Part shown: positions 24,710-33,977 of the stretch, piece after piece
Layout of the letters: each line of letters starts with the position of its first letter
How positions within the stretch are numbered: the first letter of the stretch is position 1
Source: an uncultured Opitutia bacterium
GTDB taxonomy: Bacteria > Verrucomicrobiota > Verrucomicrobiia > Opitutales > UBA953
Reading direction: 5' to 3'
NCBI GenBank assembly: GCA_903840355.1
Contig: CAIMFJ010000005.1
Coordinates: 124,001 to 188,000 of the forward strand
DNA: 64,000 bases
Program-made: the position numbers and the translations under genes
The notes under the pieces: generated by a model
Told to the model about the DNA's origin: nothing
What the model saw: only the letters and a program-made list of their open reading frames with translations
The model's database searches: none

Positions 24710-25669
24710 ATGAAATTCCTCCCCATATTATTGACATCCTGGGCTCTGGTGGCAGGCGCTGCTCCGGTCGCTCCGCCAGCGATTGAAATTCAAGATCGAG
24801 CGCTTAAGTCACTCTTAGCTGAAGATGCTAAGGTTGAAAAAATTGCCACGGGTTTTGGGTGGGCCGAAGGACCCGTTTGGTGGCAAGGTCGATTGGTGTT
24901 TTCAGATGTGCCTAATAATACGGCGTATACTTGGAAGGAAGGGGATGCGAATGCCCAAGTCTTTCTCAAGCCCAGTGGTACTGATGAGCCTTCAGCGTTG
25001 CAAGGCTCAAATGGTTTAGCGGTGGATCGTGAAGGTCACTTAATACTATGTCAGCATGGGGCTCGACGGATTGCTCAGTTGCAAGCCGACGGTAAGTTTC
25101 GTCCGCTGGCTACGACCTATAACGGGCAGCGTTTTAGTAGTCCCAATGACCTTTGCATCGCCAAAGATGGTACGGTTTATTTTACCGACCCGCCTTATGG
25201 CTTGCCTCAAGGAGTGCAGCCCGAAACCCCATTTCACGGGGTGTATAAGCGCTCGTCGCAAGGCGAAGTCACCTTGGTGACGAAAGCTGTTAGGTGGCCT
25301 AATGGCATCGCGTTAAGTTTGGACGAGAAGTTTCTCTATCTAGCCGTGTCGGATAATGATAATCCCCGCATCGCTGCTTGTAATTTAGACGGTGCTAACC
25401 TGCACGATGTTTTCTTGATGGCGCCGCTTAAAAAGCCCGATCACCCTGGAGGTCCAGATGGGATGAAGTTAGATGCTCTAGGAAATATTTGGGCCACGGG
25501 TCCTGGTGGCGTGGTGATTTTAACTCCGGAGGGGAAGTATTTGGGGACCATCTTACTGCATCAACCAACGGCCAACTTGGCGTGGGGGGATGACGGTCAT
25601 ACGCTTTATATTACTTCGAACCACGATTTATTTAGAGTGAAAACGTTGGTGAAGGGGGCGGGTTTTTAG
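24710..25669 (+). CDS. Secreted SMP-30/gluconolactonase family protein
   Basis: 319 residues with a signal peptide (MKFLPILLTSWALVAGAAP). Six-bladed propeller lactonase: GWAEGPVWW with the metal-binding Glu, FSSPNDLCIAKDG with Asn, VSDNDN with the metal Asp, and GGPDGMKLDALGNIWATGPGG. It hydrolyses aldonolactones to aldonic acids; exported here, so it acts in the periplasm. The context supports this: directly after a propeller-cytochrome dehydrogenase (19 bp) and before a polyol-type dehydrogenase, an SDR and a GntP permease. The exact sugar is not known. Confidence 0.92.
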   Translation: MKFLPILLTSWALVAGAAPVAPPAIEIQDRALKSLLAEDAKVEKIATGFGWAEGPVWWQGRLVFSDVPNNTAYTWKEGDANAQVFLKPSGTDEPSALQGSNGLAVDREGHLILCQHGARRIAQLQADGKFRPLATTYNGQRFSSPNDLCIAKDGTVYFTDPPYGLPQGVQPETPFHGVYKRSSQGEVTLVTKAVRWPNGIALSLDEKFLYLAVSDNDNPRIAACNLDGANLHDVFLMAPLKKPDHPGGPDGMKLDALGNIWATGPGGVVILTPEGKYLGTILLHQPTANLAWGDDGHTLYITSNHDLFRVKTLVKGAGF

Positions 25670-25742
25670 GTCGATTTGCCCACGAGTAGGCTGCACGTAA
25701 GTTGGCTTGCTCGCGCCTGTTCCCTTTATCATACCTACTGCT

Positions 25743-26780
25743 GTGAAAGCTCTTCTGCTGACTGAATATAAAAAAATGTCTTTCGTCGAGATGCCCAGCC
25801 CTGTCTGTGGTCCCGCGGAAGTCTTGGTCCAGGTCAAGGCCTGTGGCATTTGCGGCTCTGATATCCATGGTTACGATGGATCCACGGGTCGGCGGATTCC
25901 GCCCTTGGTGATGGGCCATGAGGCCTCGGGTTTGATTGTCGGCGTAGGGGCTGACGTGAAGCGTTTTAAAGTGGGCGAACGGGTGACTTTTGACTCGACC
26001 GTTTTTTGCGGGGAGTGCGTGCATTGCCGTCGGGGCGATGTGAATCTCTGTGACCACCGTCAAGTGCTGGGCGTTTCCTGTGGCGACTACCGTCGTCACG
26101 GCGCTTTTGCCGAATTCGTCACTGTTCCTGAACGAATCTTACACCGTTTGCCGGATCATTTAGGTTATAACGAAGCTGCCATGATTGAGGCGGTATCGAT
26201 TGGCGTGCATGCGGTTCGCCTCACCCCTTGTCAGCCAGGCGACACCGCAGTGATTGTCGGCACGGGGATGATTGGCTTGTTAACGTTGCAGGCCGCCAAG
26301 ATTGCGGGGTTCCGCCAAATCATCGGCGTGGATACCGAAGATTCACGTTTGGAAGTCGCTCGCGAATTAGGGGCGACGCATGTCGTGAATCCTAAACAGC
26401 AAGACGTCACGGCGTTTGTCCAAGGGCTAACGCAAGGGCAGGGTGCGGATGCGGCTTTTGAATGTGTGGGTCTGAATGCGACGGTCCTCTCTGCGATTCA
26501 TGCAGTGCGTAAAGGTGGCACGGTGACTTTGGTGGGTAACCTTTCGCCCAAAACCGAATTGCCCTTGCAAGTGGTTGTGACGCGTCAGTTGCGGCTGCAA
26601 GGTTCGTGTGCCTCCGCGGGTGAAATCCCCCGTTGCATTGAACTACTCGCGAATGGCCAAATTAAGGTGGATAAGATCATCTCGGCCGTTTCGCCGCTGG
26701 AACAGGGGGCCGAATGGTTTGCTAAACTGTATGCGGGTGCTCCAGGGATGATGAAAGTCATTCTCAATCCTACGGTATAA
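25743..26780 (+). CDS. Zn-dependent medium-chain alcohol/polyol dehydrogenase
   Basis: 345 residues from the GTG at 25743; an ATG at 25707 gives 12 extra residues unlike the family start (VKALLLTEYKKMSF), so GTG is preferred. Catalytic zinc ligands: Cys37, His59 and Glu60 (CGSDIHGY, MGHEASG). Structural zinc cysteines: Cys89, 92, 95 and 103. A Rossmann segment (IVGTGMIGLLTLQAAK) binds NAD. It resembles L-iditol, galactitol and L-gulonate-type dehydrogenases, so it probably oxidises a sugar alcohol or sugar acid imported by the neighbouring GntP transporter. Cytosolic. The specific substrate is not determined. Confidence 0.9.
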   Translation: MKALLLTEYKKMSFVEMPSPVCGPAEVLVQVKACGICGSDIHGYDGSTGRRIPPLVMGHEASGLIVGVGADVKRFKVGERVTFDSTVFCGECVHCRRGDVNLCDHRQVLGVSCGDYRRHGAFAEFVTVPERILHRLPDHLGYNEAAMIEAVSIGVHAVRLTPCQPGDTAVIVGTGMIGLLTLQAAKIAGFRQIIGVDTEDSRLEVARELGATHVVNPKQQDVTAFVQGLTQGQGADAAFECVGLNATVLSAIHAVRKGGTVTLVGNLSPKTELPLQVVVTRQLRLQGSCASAGEIPRCIELLANGQIKVDKIISAVSPLEQGAEWFAKLYAGAPGMMKVILNPTV

Positions 26781-26784
26781 TCCT

Positions 26785-27579
26785 ATGGCCTTTTTTAACC
26801 TCCAAGGAAAAGTGGCCCTCGTGACCGGCACGAGCCGGGGCCTCGGTCAATACTTCGCCCGAGCGTTAGCACAAGCAGGGGCTGATATTGCGATGACCAG
26901 TCGCGACGTCGCCAAGCTGGCTCCGTTTCGCCAAGAGATTGAAGCCCTAGGTCGCAAGACCTGTGCGGTCGCCTTAGATGTCAGTAATCAGGAGAGTATT
27001 CGGCAGGCGATTGCGGCGGTCGAAGCCCAGATGGGTTCCATTGATATTTTAGTTAATAACGCCGGTTGTAATATCCGGAAGCCCGCCCTCGAGGTTTCGT
27101 GGGAAGATTGGAATACGATTTTAGATACTAATTTACGCGGCACCTTTTTCACTTCGCAGGCGGTGGCGCCTGGGATGATTAAGCGCGGCTATGGCCGGAT
27201 TATTAATGTCGGCTCGGTAACCTGTGTCGCTGGTTATGCCGGCCTCGCTCCTTATGGGGCAAGTCGTGGTGGGGTGAAGCAGTTGACGATGAGTTTAGCC
27301 GATGATTGGGGTCGCCATGGAGTGACCGTCAATTGTCTGGCCCCAGGTTGGTTTAAGACCGCCCAAAATGCGGTGCTCTATGAAAGTCGGGAGTGGGTGG
27401 AGTATCTTTGCGATCGCATTCCTTTAAAGCGTCCTGGTTCGCCTGACGACCTTGCGGGTCCGGTCGTCTTCTTGGCTTCAGAGGAAAGTCGCTATGTCAC
27501 CGGCCAAACTTTGTTAGTCGATGGTGGCATCAGCACAGGTGCTACGCGAGCCACGGTGACGCCGCCTAAACCTCGCTGA
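26785..27579 (+). CDS. Short-chain dehydrogenase, gluconate-5-dehydrogenase-like, Lys replaced by Arg
   Basis: 264 residues, cytosolic. Cofactor site TGTSRGLG (Gly15, Gly19, Gly21), NNAG, Ser144 and Tyr157. The usual YxxxK reads YGASR, so the catalytic Lys is Arg161. A nearby GGVKQLTMSLADDWGRHGVTVNCLAPGWFKT is otherwise typical of gluconate 5-dehydrogenase-like SDRs. Start 4 bp after the Zn-dehydrogenase and stop 2 bp before the GntP gene, so translation is tightly linked. Probably an oxidoreductase in the same sugar-acid path; activity with Arg is uncertain. Confidence 0.9.
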   Translation: MAFFNLQGKVALVTGTSRGLGQYFARALAQAGADIAMTSRDVAKLAPFRQEIEALGRKTCAVALDVSNQESIRQAIAAVEAQMGSIDILVNNAGCNIRKPALEVSWEDWNTILDTNLRGTFFTSQAVAPGMIKRGYGRIINVGSVTCVAGYAGLAPYGASRGGVKQLTMSLADDWGRHGVTVNCLAPGWFKTAQNAVLYESREWVEYLCDRIPLKRPGSPDDLAGPVVFLASEESRYVTGQTLLVDGGISTGATRATVTPPKPR

Positions 27580-27581
27580 GT

Positions 27582-28919
27582 ATGTTATCAGCGCTACTCG
27601 CGATTGGGATTTTGGTACTTTTAGTCACTTGGCTGAAACTAAATCCTTTCGTCGCCTTGTTGATCAGTTCCTTAGCGCTCGGTGGGTTGGTGATGTTTTC
27701 GACGACTTCAATCACGATGTCGGTGGTGTTGAAGTCGTTTCAAACGGGCTTTGGGGCGACGTTAGGAAGCACGGGCCCGATTATTATTCTCGGAGTAATT
27801 TTCGGAAAGTTTTTAGCGGAGTCAGGGGGAGCGGCCGTGTTAGCCCGAAAATTTATTCATACCCTCGGACCCAGTCGCATTGGCCTGTGTATTATTCTGC
27901 TGGCTTTATGCGTTGGGATGACGACGTGGTTTGCGGTAGGTCTGTTGCTCATTCTGCCCATCGTCATCACCTTGGCTAAGGAGACTGGGCAGCCTTTTCT
28001 TCGTCTGGTGTTACCGATGTTATCTTTCTTATCGGTTATGCACGGGCTTATGCCTCCCCATCCTGGCCCCGTGACGGCGATTGAGGCCCTGCATGCGGAT
28101 ATGGGTAAAGTGATTCTGTGGGCTTTGGTTTTAGGGATTCCTGTCGCCGCGATTGCCGGACCATTCTTTGCCCGGATGGCCGTTAAGCGTGTCCAAGTTG
28201 CCACGCCCGCCTATGAGCCTTCCGTTGCAACGGGGCAGGTGATGCCGTCGTTTGGCCTTACTTTATTTACGGTGCTATTACCCGTGGCTTTGTTGCTCAT
28301 GGGGACGGTGGTAGAATTTTTGAATGCCAGCGCGACTTCCTGGGGGCAGGTTTTAGCGTTTATTGGTCAACCCATTATGGCGCTGTTAATTTCGGTCTTG
28401 TTTGCGCTTTGGGCTTTTGGTCGACGTTGTGGACGCACGGCGCAAGAGATGTTGAAGTTCTCAGAGGCCAGTGTGGCGGGCGTGGGCATGACACTCGTCT
28501 TAGTGGGAGCGGGCGGCGGCTTTGCTTTAGTGATGAAGAATGTAGGGGTGGCGAGTGATTTGGCCAAAGTGGCGGCCAGTTTGGGCTTGCCGATGTTGCT
28601 TTACGGTTGGTTGGTGTCGGCGTTTGTTCGCGTTGCTACGGGATCCGCGACGGTGGCCATTACGGTGGCGGCTGGCTTTATCGCACCTGTTTTAGAACTC
28701 CATCCCGAGACCTCGCGTGAACTGATGGTGATTTCGATTGGATGCGGTTCACTCTTCTTGTCGCACCTCAACGATAGCGGCTTTTGGATGGTAAAAGAAT
28801 GTTTAGGATTATCCGTAGGGCAGACTTTACGGACCTGGACGATTACGGAGACGTTGATTGGTCTCTCGGGACTATCGATGGCTCTTTTAGCAGAGCGCGT
28901 TCTAATCTTATTACGCTGA
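27582..28919 (+). CDS. GntP-family sugar-acid permease
   Basis: 445 residues, many hydrophobic segments (about 12-14), consistent with inner-membrane proton symport of gluconate or other sugar acids. GntP landmarks: LSVMHGLMPPHPGP, LSHLNDSGFWMVKE near the C-terminus, and GSATVAITVAAGF. It is the last gene of the 21.2-28.9 kb run; with the lactonase and dehydrogenases upstream, this is a coherent oxidise-outside, import, oxidise-inside route. It ends 3 bp from the convergent NosR-ApbE gene. Identification is firm; the substrate is inferred. Confidence 0.92.
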   Translation: MLSALLAIGILVLLVTWLKLNPFVALLISSLALGGLVMFSTTSITMSVVLKSFQTGFGATLGSTGPIIILGVIFGKFLAESGGAAVLARKFIHTLGPSRIGLCIILLALCVGMTTWFAVGLLLILPIVITLAKETGQPFLRLVLPMLSFLSVMHGLMPPHPGPVTAIEALHADMGKVILWALVLGIPVAAIAGPFFARMAVKRVQVATPAYEPSVATGQVMPSFGLTLFTVLLPVALLLMGTVVEFLNASATSWGQVLAFIGQPIMALLISVLFALWAFGRRCGRTAQEMLKFSEASVAGVGMTLVLVGAGGGFALVMKNVGVASDLAKVAASLGLPMLLYGWLVSAFVRVATGSATVAITVAAGFIAPVLELHPETSRELMVISIGCGSLFLSHLNDSGFWMVKECLGLSVGQTLRTWTITETLIGLSGLSMALLAERVLILLR

Positions 28920-28922
28920 GCC

Positions 28923-31535
28923 CTATTGCGGGGCTTTGCTTGATTTCCAAATCTCGCCTTTAGCATTAATCAACCACACGGCTAAGCCTTCGCGTTCAGC
29001 GATGATTTTAGCATCGTCCCATCCCGCCGTCATGCAGGCCGTCGCCCAACCCGTGGCGATGAAGCAATGACGGTCAAAGGCACAGCACATTTCTAGCGAG
29101 GAAGTCACCGGCCACCCTGTTTGGGGTGAAATGATGTGCGACACGGGTTTACCGGCGGCGATACGTTTCTCTCGGTATAAACCCGAAGGCGAGATAGACT
29201 GGTCCTTGAGCATGACCGTAGCAATCATGCGATGAGTGTTGAACGGGTCTTCAATCCCCACGGGCCAAGTGCCGGAAGCTAGGAGCTCGCCGCCGACTTC
29301 AATTAAGTAGTCGTGGTAGTTATGCTTTAATAAAATAGCTTCGATGTGATCTTCGGCATAACCTTGGAGCACGGAACCGAGATCGAGGGAAAGTTTGGGG
29401 TGCGCTTTGCGCAGGGTGAGGTTGGTCGTATCGAGGGTGACTTTATCCCAGCCGACTTGAGGGAGGATTTTATCTAAGTCCGCTTGCGTCGGGTCGGGTA
29501 AATTTTGTCCAGCCGGGCCGTAACTCCAAGCCGACACCAATGGTGCCACCGAAACATCGTAGGTGCCGTGGGTGGCTTGCGTGAGTTTTTGGGTGAAGCT
29601 GAGCACCTCGGCTAATTCAGCGGTAATCTTGAAAGGTGCGGTGGATTCAAAGGCATTAAACTGACTCGTGACCGAATTTTTCCGCCAGTGCGACAGGGTG
29701 TATTCGATGCGGTTAACCTCGGTGGCGATTTCCCGATGGAGGGCTTCTTGGTCGGACACTTTCCCGCGAATTTTTACCGTCCAACTTGTTCCAAAACCCA
29801 CTCCGTGCATTTCAGCAATAGGCTGTTCGGTCCCAGTGGCTTGGGCCGTCACTAGGTTGACGTTTTCAGCCGGGTGTAATTTTAGAATCACGAAGCCCGC
29901 CATTAAAACCCCCGCGACAAAGTTATCTTTGAGCGCCCACGTTTCGTGTTTATTATTTGTACGAACGAGGTGAAAAAGAGATCCGGTTGGGCAGCCGTAT
30001 TTACAATAGGCTTGGGGGATGAAGAGCGAGAAACCCAAGCCAACCAGCGCTAAAAGGGCTGGAATCGTCCAAATTTTTGGGAGCGACCAAGCGTCGAAGG
30101 GTTCAAAATGGTTGAGCGTAATCGTGGGCCAAAGGAGGGTGGTTAGAAAAGCGACGGCTAAGGTGAGCCCAGGGATAAAACGGAGGATTTGATGCCAGCG
30201 TGGGCCGACGCGAATTTTCCAAGGGGAGAGTTTGCCCAAAATTTCTTGGGCTGCTCCGTGGGGGCAAGCGTGGTGACAGTAGGTTTGCCGGCGGGCGCTC
30301 CACGGGATGACTAAGGCGATGACCCCTAATGCTACGAGGGCTAAACTTTGGGTCCAGGGTAGGCCATGTCGGGTCCAGCCAGCGAAAAGGGAGAGCGATA
30401 ATAGTTGTCCTAACCACAGACCTAATCCGCCGATGAGCAAAACCTGCCAAGCGAGCCGCACCCGACGATCGCCGTGCAAGGGCGTGAAGGTCATGATTAA
30501 AGCTCCAAGGATAAAAAGCCAAAGCCCGATGGCTTTGTAGGTGGCCATTTGCTGTTCCTGGGCGGCGATTTGGTGGGTCTGGTCGTCGGCAAAGCGACGC
30601 TTGATGCCTTCCGCCACCGCATAACTCGTGAAGGTCGCCCCGGCGACCCCTTCGAGTCGTTCTTTTTCAAAATTCAACGTGGACCACTCGAGTGCATTCC
30701 AATGCGTGAGCGATTGGAGGTAAGTGTCATCCACGATGACCCGGTTGACATAGTCGGGGGTGTCGTAGGATTGACGGAGGGTGATTTTTTTAAGTTTAAT
30801 ACCATCAGGCTCCATGGCGATGAGCGACTCGGTGGGGCCGGCATAACCATTGATTTCATCGGCCGAGGGCGAGGTGCGTACGAGGTAGCCGAGCAGGGTG
30901 CCGTTGGCGGAGCGCACCAGGTTCCACCCGAGGCGCGGCGTGTTGGGTTCAAAGCCATGCGCGTCGGGAAAGCCCGCTTCTTGAATCTCCTTGAGGGTGA
31001 GCGGACTCGGAAAGCGTAAGGAGGCATAATGCCCAGAAAGTCGTTTCTGAATTGATTCGGCGATGGAGTAGGCTGTCAGCGTGGAGCCTGCATAGCCTTG
31101 GAGTTTAGGCGTAGGTTCGGATGCCGGGCGCCACTGCTTGAGGCTGCGTTCGAAGTCGCCATTATTACGCAGCGTGTCGACGTGGTCGGGTGTGTCTTCG
31201 CTCGAGATGATACGCGTGCCGACGATGCGATCATGGGTGTCGAGCGCTACGAGTACATTGCTAGGTCCAGAGTAGCCGATGATTTTGTCGGCATCGGGGG
31301 AGGTGGTCACGAAGTGCCCCATCGGATTCCCGAACTGATCTTCGACTAATAATTCTTGCTTGGTGCCTAAGTGGATTTTCGCGGCCTCGGGAAAAAAGCC
31401 CCGAACTTCTTCCAGCGAGAGTTCCCGTAAAGGGGTATCGGCAGGGGGGGTGGCGTGTTGCAGTAAATAGGCTGCCAAGCCTAGGGCCAGTAACCGCCAT
31501 CCGCGTATGAACCATCCTTGGAGGGCGGGGGGCAT
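28923..31535 (-). CDS. NosR-like polytopic flavoprotein fused to ApbE flavin transferase
   Basis: 870 residues in one frame. Two FMN-bind domains (about 60-165 and 190-310) each carry a flavinylation motif: AGSTLT (Thr154) and AGATFT (Thr303). A block of membrane helices (about 330-555) holds two NosR-type Cys motifs, CHHACP (C420, C424) and CKYGCP (C511, C515). Residues 571-868 are an ApbE domain: FGTSWTV, LSHWRKNS, DLGSVLQGYA, VGGELLASGTWPVGIEDP and ATGWATACMTAG. ApbE covalently attaches FMN from FAD to Thr of FMN-bind domains, so the protein may flavinylate itself. Likely a membrane electron-transfer protein; partner unknown. No nos genes nearby. Alone between GntP and an FAD oxidoreductase. 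Confidence 0.9.
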   Translation of the reverse strand: MPPALQGWFIRGWRLLALGLAAYLLQHATPPADTPLRELSLEEVRGFFPEAAKIHLGTKQELLVEDQFGNPMGHFVTTSPDADKIIGYSGPSNVLVALDTHDRIVGTRIISSEDTPDHVDTLRNNGDFERSLKQWRPASEPTPKLQGYAGSTLTAYSIAESIQKRLSGHYASLRFPSPLTLKEIQEAGFPDAHGFEPNTPRLGWNLVRSANGTLLGYLVRTSPSADEINGYAGPTESLIAMEPDGIKLKKITLRQSYDTPDYVNRVIVDDTYLQSLTHWNALEWSTLNFEKERLEGVAGATFTSYAVAEGIKRRFADDQTHQIAAQEQQMATYKAIGLWLFILGALIMTFTPLHGDRRVRLAWQVLLIGGLGLWLGQLLSLSLFAGWTRHGLPWTQSLALVALGVIALVIPWSARRQTYCHHACPHGAAQEILGKLSPWKIRVGPRWHQILRFIPGLTLAVAFLTTLLWPTITLNHFEPFDAWSLPKIWTIPALLALVGLGFSLFIPQAYCKYGCPTGSLFHLVRTNNKHETWALKDNFVAGVLMAGFVILKLHPAENVNLVTAQATGTEQPIAEMHGVGFGTSWTVKIRGKVSDQEALHREIATEVNRIEYTLSHWRKNSVTSQFNAFESTAPFKITAELAEVLSFTQKLTQATHGTYDVSVAPLVSAWSYGPAGQNLPDPTQADLDKILPQVGWDKVTLDTTNLTLRKAHPKLSLDLGSVLQGYAEDHIEAILLKHNYHDYLIEVGGELLASGTWPVGIEDPFNTHRMIATVMLKDQSISPSGLYREKRIAAGKPVSHIISPQTGWPVTSSLEMCCAFDRHCFIATGWATACMTAGWDDAKIIAEREGLAVWLINAKGEIWKSSKAPQ

Positions 31536-31538
31536 GCG

Positions 31539-33866
31539 TTACTTAATCGGCAAGAGTTGTACGGCGTCGATGTGGACTAAGCCATTCGCTCCTTCAGCTT
31601 TGAAGAGGATGCTACTCTTGCCTGCAGGAAAATCAAAGATGCCTAACGCATGACTCCCGTTTTCGGTGCTCTCCTTTTGATTTAAGGTGAAGTGGATGAC
31701 TTCAGCTTTAGGGCGCAGGAGGTCCAATTGCGTATTGCTGGCACGGTTGGCGTGGCCGGTCCAATAGACGATCAACTGATACTTTTGTGCTTCGGGAATA
31801 CTAAAAATATATTCGGCATGGTTGGCTCCAGGTTGGGCGTAGTGGTAGCCATCGCCGAGGTGGGCGAGGGATTCGCCTGCCGTCCATTTGCCAGTTAAAA
31901 CGGCTTGGGTATCATCTAGGACGAGTCCAGGTAATTTGGCTAAGCTAGAGGCTCCTTCGGGGCTCAGGGCGTGTTTTTCTTTGAGCACATCGAGGTTCAT
32001 GCGTCCCACGGGAAGCTTTTTGAAATCATCGATCTTTTCATCGAGGAAGAGGTCACTGGTTAGTGACGTCCGACGCATTCGGCCGGGTTGTTCCATTAAG
32101 TTAATGAGTGCGGGCAGGTGGTGTTCGTAGACGCCACGTGGCGTGGTTTGGCCTTTAACGGCTAAGTAGGCGGCACGGCCCACCACTTCACCCATCATGC
32201 CGATGGTGCGCATGACACGGACGGTGCCGAGGGCTTCATGGGAGACGCTGATGTCGCGACCTGCCATGAAGAGGTTCTCAATATTCTTAGAGTAAAAGCA
32301 ACGGTAGGGCAAAGGGTAGCCATTGAGGCGGTCCACATGTTTGCCGAACTGAGCCCGCGAGATGAAAGGGTTATCCGGGAATTTTTGGGCGTATTGTTCG
32401 CGGGCGTAGTGCAAGTCGATATCCCAAGTCGTGGGCACAAAACCATCGGGGAAATCTTTGCGTGCGATGATATCCGCTTGGGTGAGTACAATGTCACCCG
32501 TGAGCAGGCGGGATTCCCGAGGGCCACCGACGAAGGAGACCCATTTCAGGGTAGCGTTCTGATACTTCGCTTGGTCTTTGCCGAGCTTGAGGGCCGAAAA
32601 GGCACCATAGACTGCACGTAAATTCCAATCGCGAATGAGTTCTAAATCGTTGATCGGATCTTTATTAAAACCCGATTCCCAGAACCATTCTCCCTTCATG
32701 AAAGGCTTTTCATCAATGGTGGACTTAGATTTTACTAAGGTAGGGAAGTCGCCGACTTCGAGTGGTAGCGCCCATGGCGTGGGGTTCCAAGGTTGGGCTT
32801 CCGCCTCGTTTTGGTAATACCACATATTGGACATGCCCATGCGGTTATTTTTTTCGACCGTGTAGTCGGCACCCGCGTAAGCCCCGAGGTGGCCATGGCC
32901 CGTGCAGTCCGCAAAAAGTTTGCCCCGAATCACTTTTTGTTTCCCCGTGCGGACTTCCAAGACGATGACTTTGCTGATGCGATGTCCGTTCATTTCGACA
33001 CCCGTGGCGTAGTGTTGGAGAAAGAGGCTAAGCGTCGGTTCAGCACGACAGACTTTTTCTTTTAAATCATCGGCAAAACTTTCAGGTTTGCCCGGACTAT
33101 CAGGGGCACGATCGGCAATTTCTTCAATAATTTCGCCGAGGTGAGGGTATTTGCCACGCAACGTGCCACCCATGGCCCAGACGCCGATTTCGGAACTCCC
33201 ATTGCCGCCGAGGACGGGGCGATCTTGGATGAGGGCTACTTTGAGCGATTGGCGGGCGGCGGACAGGGCCGCGCCGAGACCACCGTAACCACCACCCACG
33301 ACAACTAGATCAAACTCGCCGAGATCCTCCGGGCCTTCGGGGTTATGGAGTTGTTGACGAAGTTTGCTGAGAGCGGGGCCTTCCGGGGGTGTGAAGTTCG
33401 GGTCGTTGCTTAAAAGGATGGCGTCCACGCGACCATCAAACCCCGTTTGATCTTCGAGGGAGATTTTATGGCTGCCAGCGGAGAGGTTGAGCTTACCGCC
33501 GCTTTGCCAATGCCAGGTTGCACCCTCGGTCCCAAATTCGGTTTCAAGCGCTTGGTCTTCAATGCGGACATGAAAACGTCCTGGCTTACCAGGTACATTC
33601 CAAGGAGCCACCCAGTCTTTAGTGCGTACCCACACTTGATAGGTGCCAGCGTCGGAGATGGCGAAAGTACTTTGGGCGGATTCTACTGGATGTCCGAGAC
33701 CATGGGCAATCAGGTAGGGTGAGCCGACCAGATTGGTGAAGGCCGTATCCACTTTCCAGCCTCCGAGTTTTTCGAACGATTCGGCTTCGATGAGAATCGG
33801 ATTGCTCGCCGCGTAACCCGTGAGGCTCAGGAGGGTGAAAGTCAGGGGCAGAAGGGCGCGGAACAT
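31539..33866 (-). CDS. Secreted FAD-dependent oxidoreductase with N-terminal golvesin/CBM-like domain
   Basis: 775 residues with a signal peptide. Residues about 23-155 are a beta-sandwich module (ILIEAESFEKLGG, TYQVWVRTKDW, LSAGSHKISLEDQ, VDAILLS), as in carbohydrate-binding or golvesin-like domains. FAD_oxidored domain from about residue 184: VVVGGGYGGLGAAL (GGGYGG at 191-196) and GNGSSEIGVWAMGG. A final module (about 675-775, GESLAHLGDGYHYAQPGANHAEYIF) ends the chain. These enzymes are common in PVC polysaccharide or polyol loci; the substrate is unknown. Export with bound FAD suggests Tat transport, but no twin-Arg is visible in this leader. Confidence 0.87.
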   Translation of the reverse strand: MFRALLPLTFTLLSLTGYAASNPILIEAESFEKLGGWKVDTAFTNLVGSPYLIAHGLGHPVESAQSTFAISDAGTYQVWVRTKDWVAPWNVPGKPGRFHVRIEDQALETEFGTEGATWHWQSGGKLNLSAGSHKISLEDQTGFDGRVDAILLSNDPNFTPPEGPALSKLRQQLHNPEGPEDLGEFDLVVVGGGYGGLGAALSAARQSLKVALIQDRPVLGGNGSSEIGVWAMGGTLRGKYPHLGEIIEEIADRAPDSPGKPESFADDLKEKVCRAEPTLSLFLQHYATGVEMNGHRISKVIVLEVRTGKQKVIRGKLFADCTGHGHLGAYAGADYTVEKNNRMGMSNMWYYQNEAEAQPWNPTPWALPLEVGDFPTLVKSKSTIDEKPFMKGEWFWESGFNKDPINDLELIRDWNLRAVYGAFSALKLGKDQAKYQNATLKWVSFVGGPRESRLLTGDIVLTQADIIARKDFPDGFVPTTWDIDLHYAREQYAQKFPDNPFISRAQFGKHVDRLNGYPLPYRCFYSKNIENLFMAGRDISVSHEALGTVRVMRTIGMMGEVVGRAAYLAVKGQTTPRGVYEHHLPALINLMEQPGRMRRTSLTSDLFLDEKIDDFKKLPVGRMNLDVLKEKHALSPEGASSLAKLPGLVLDDTQAVLTGKWTAGESLAHLGDGYHYAQPGANHAEYIFSIPEAQKYQLIVYWTGHANRASNTQLDLLRPKAEVIHFTLNQKESTENGSHALGIFDFPAGKSSILFKAEGANGLVHIDAVQLLPIK

Positions 33867-33977
33867 AATAGAATGGGATAGATTTTTGTAGCTTAAGTTC
33901 CAGATAAAAGCACCAGTTTAAGGCGGTTTAGGTGTTAAAGTGGTTTACGAAAGGGTAAGGATTTGTAAAAGAAGTTT

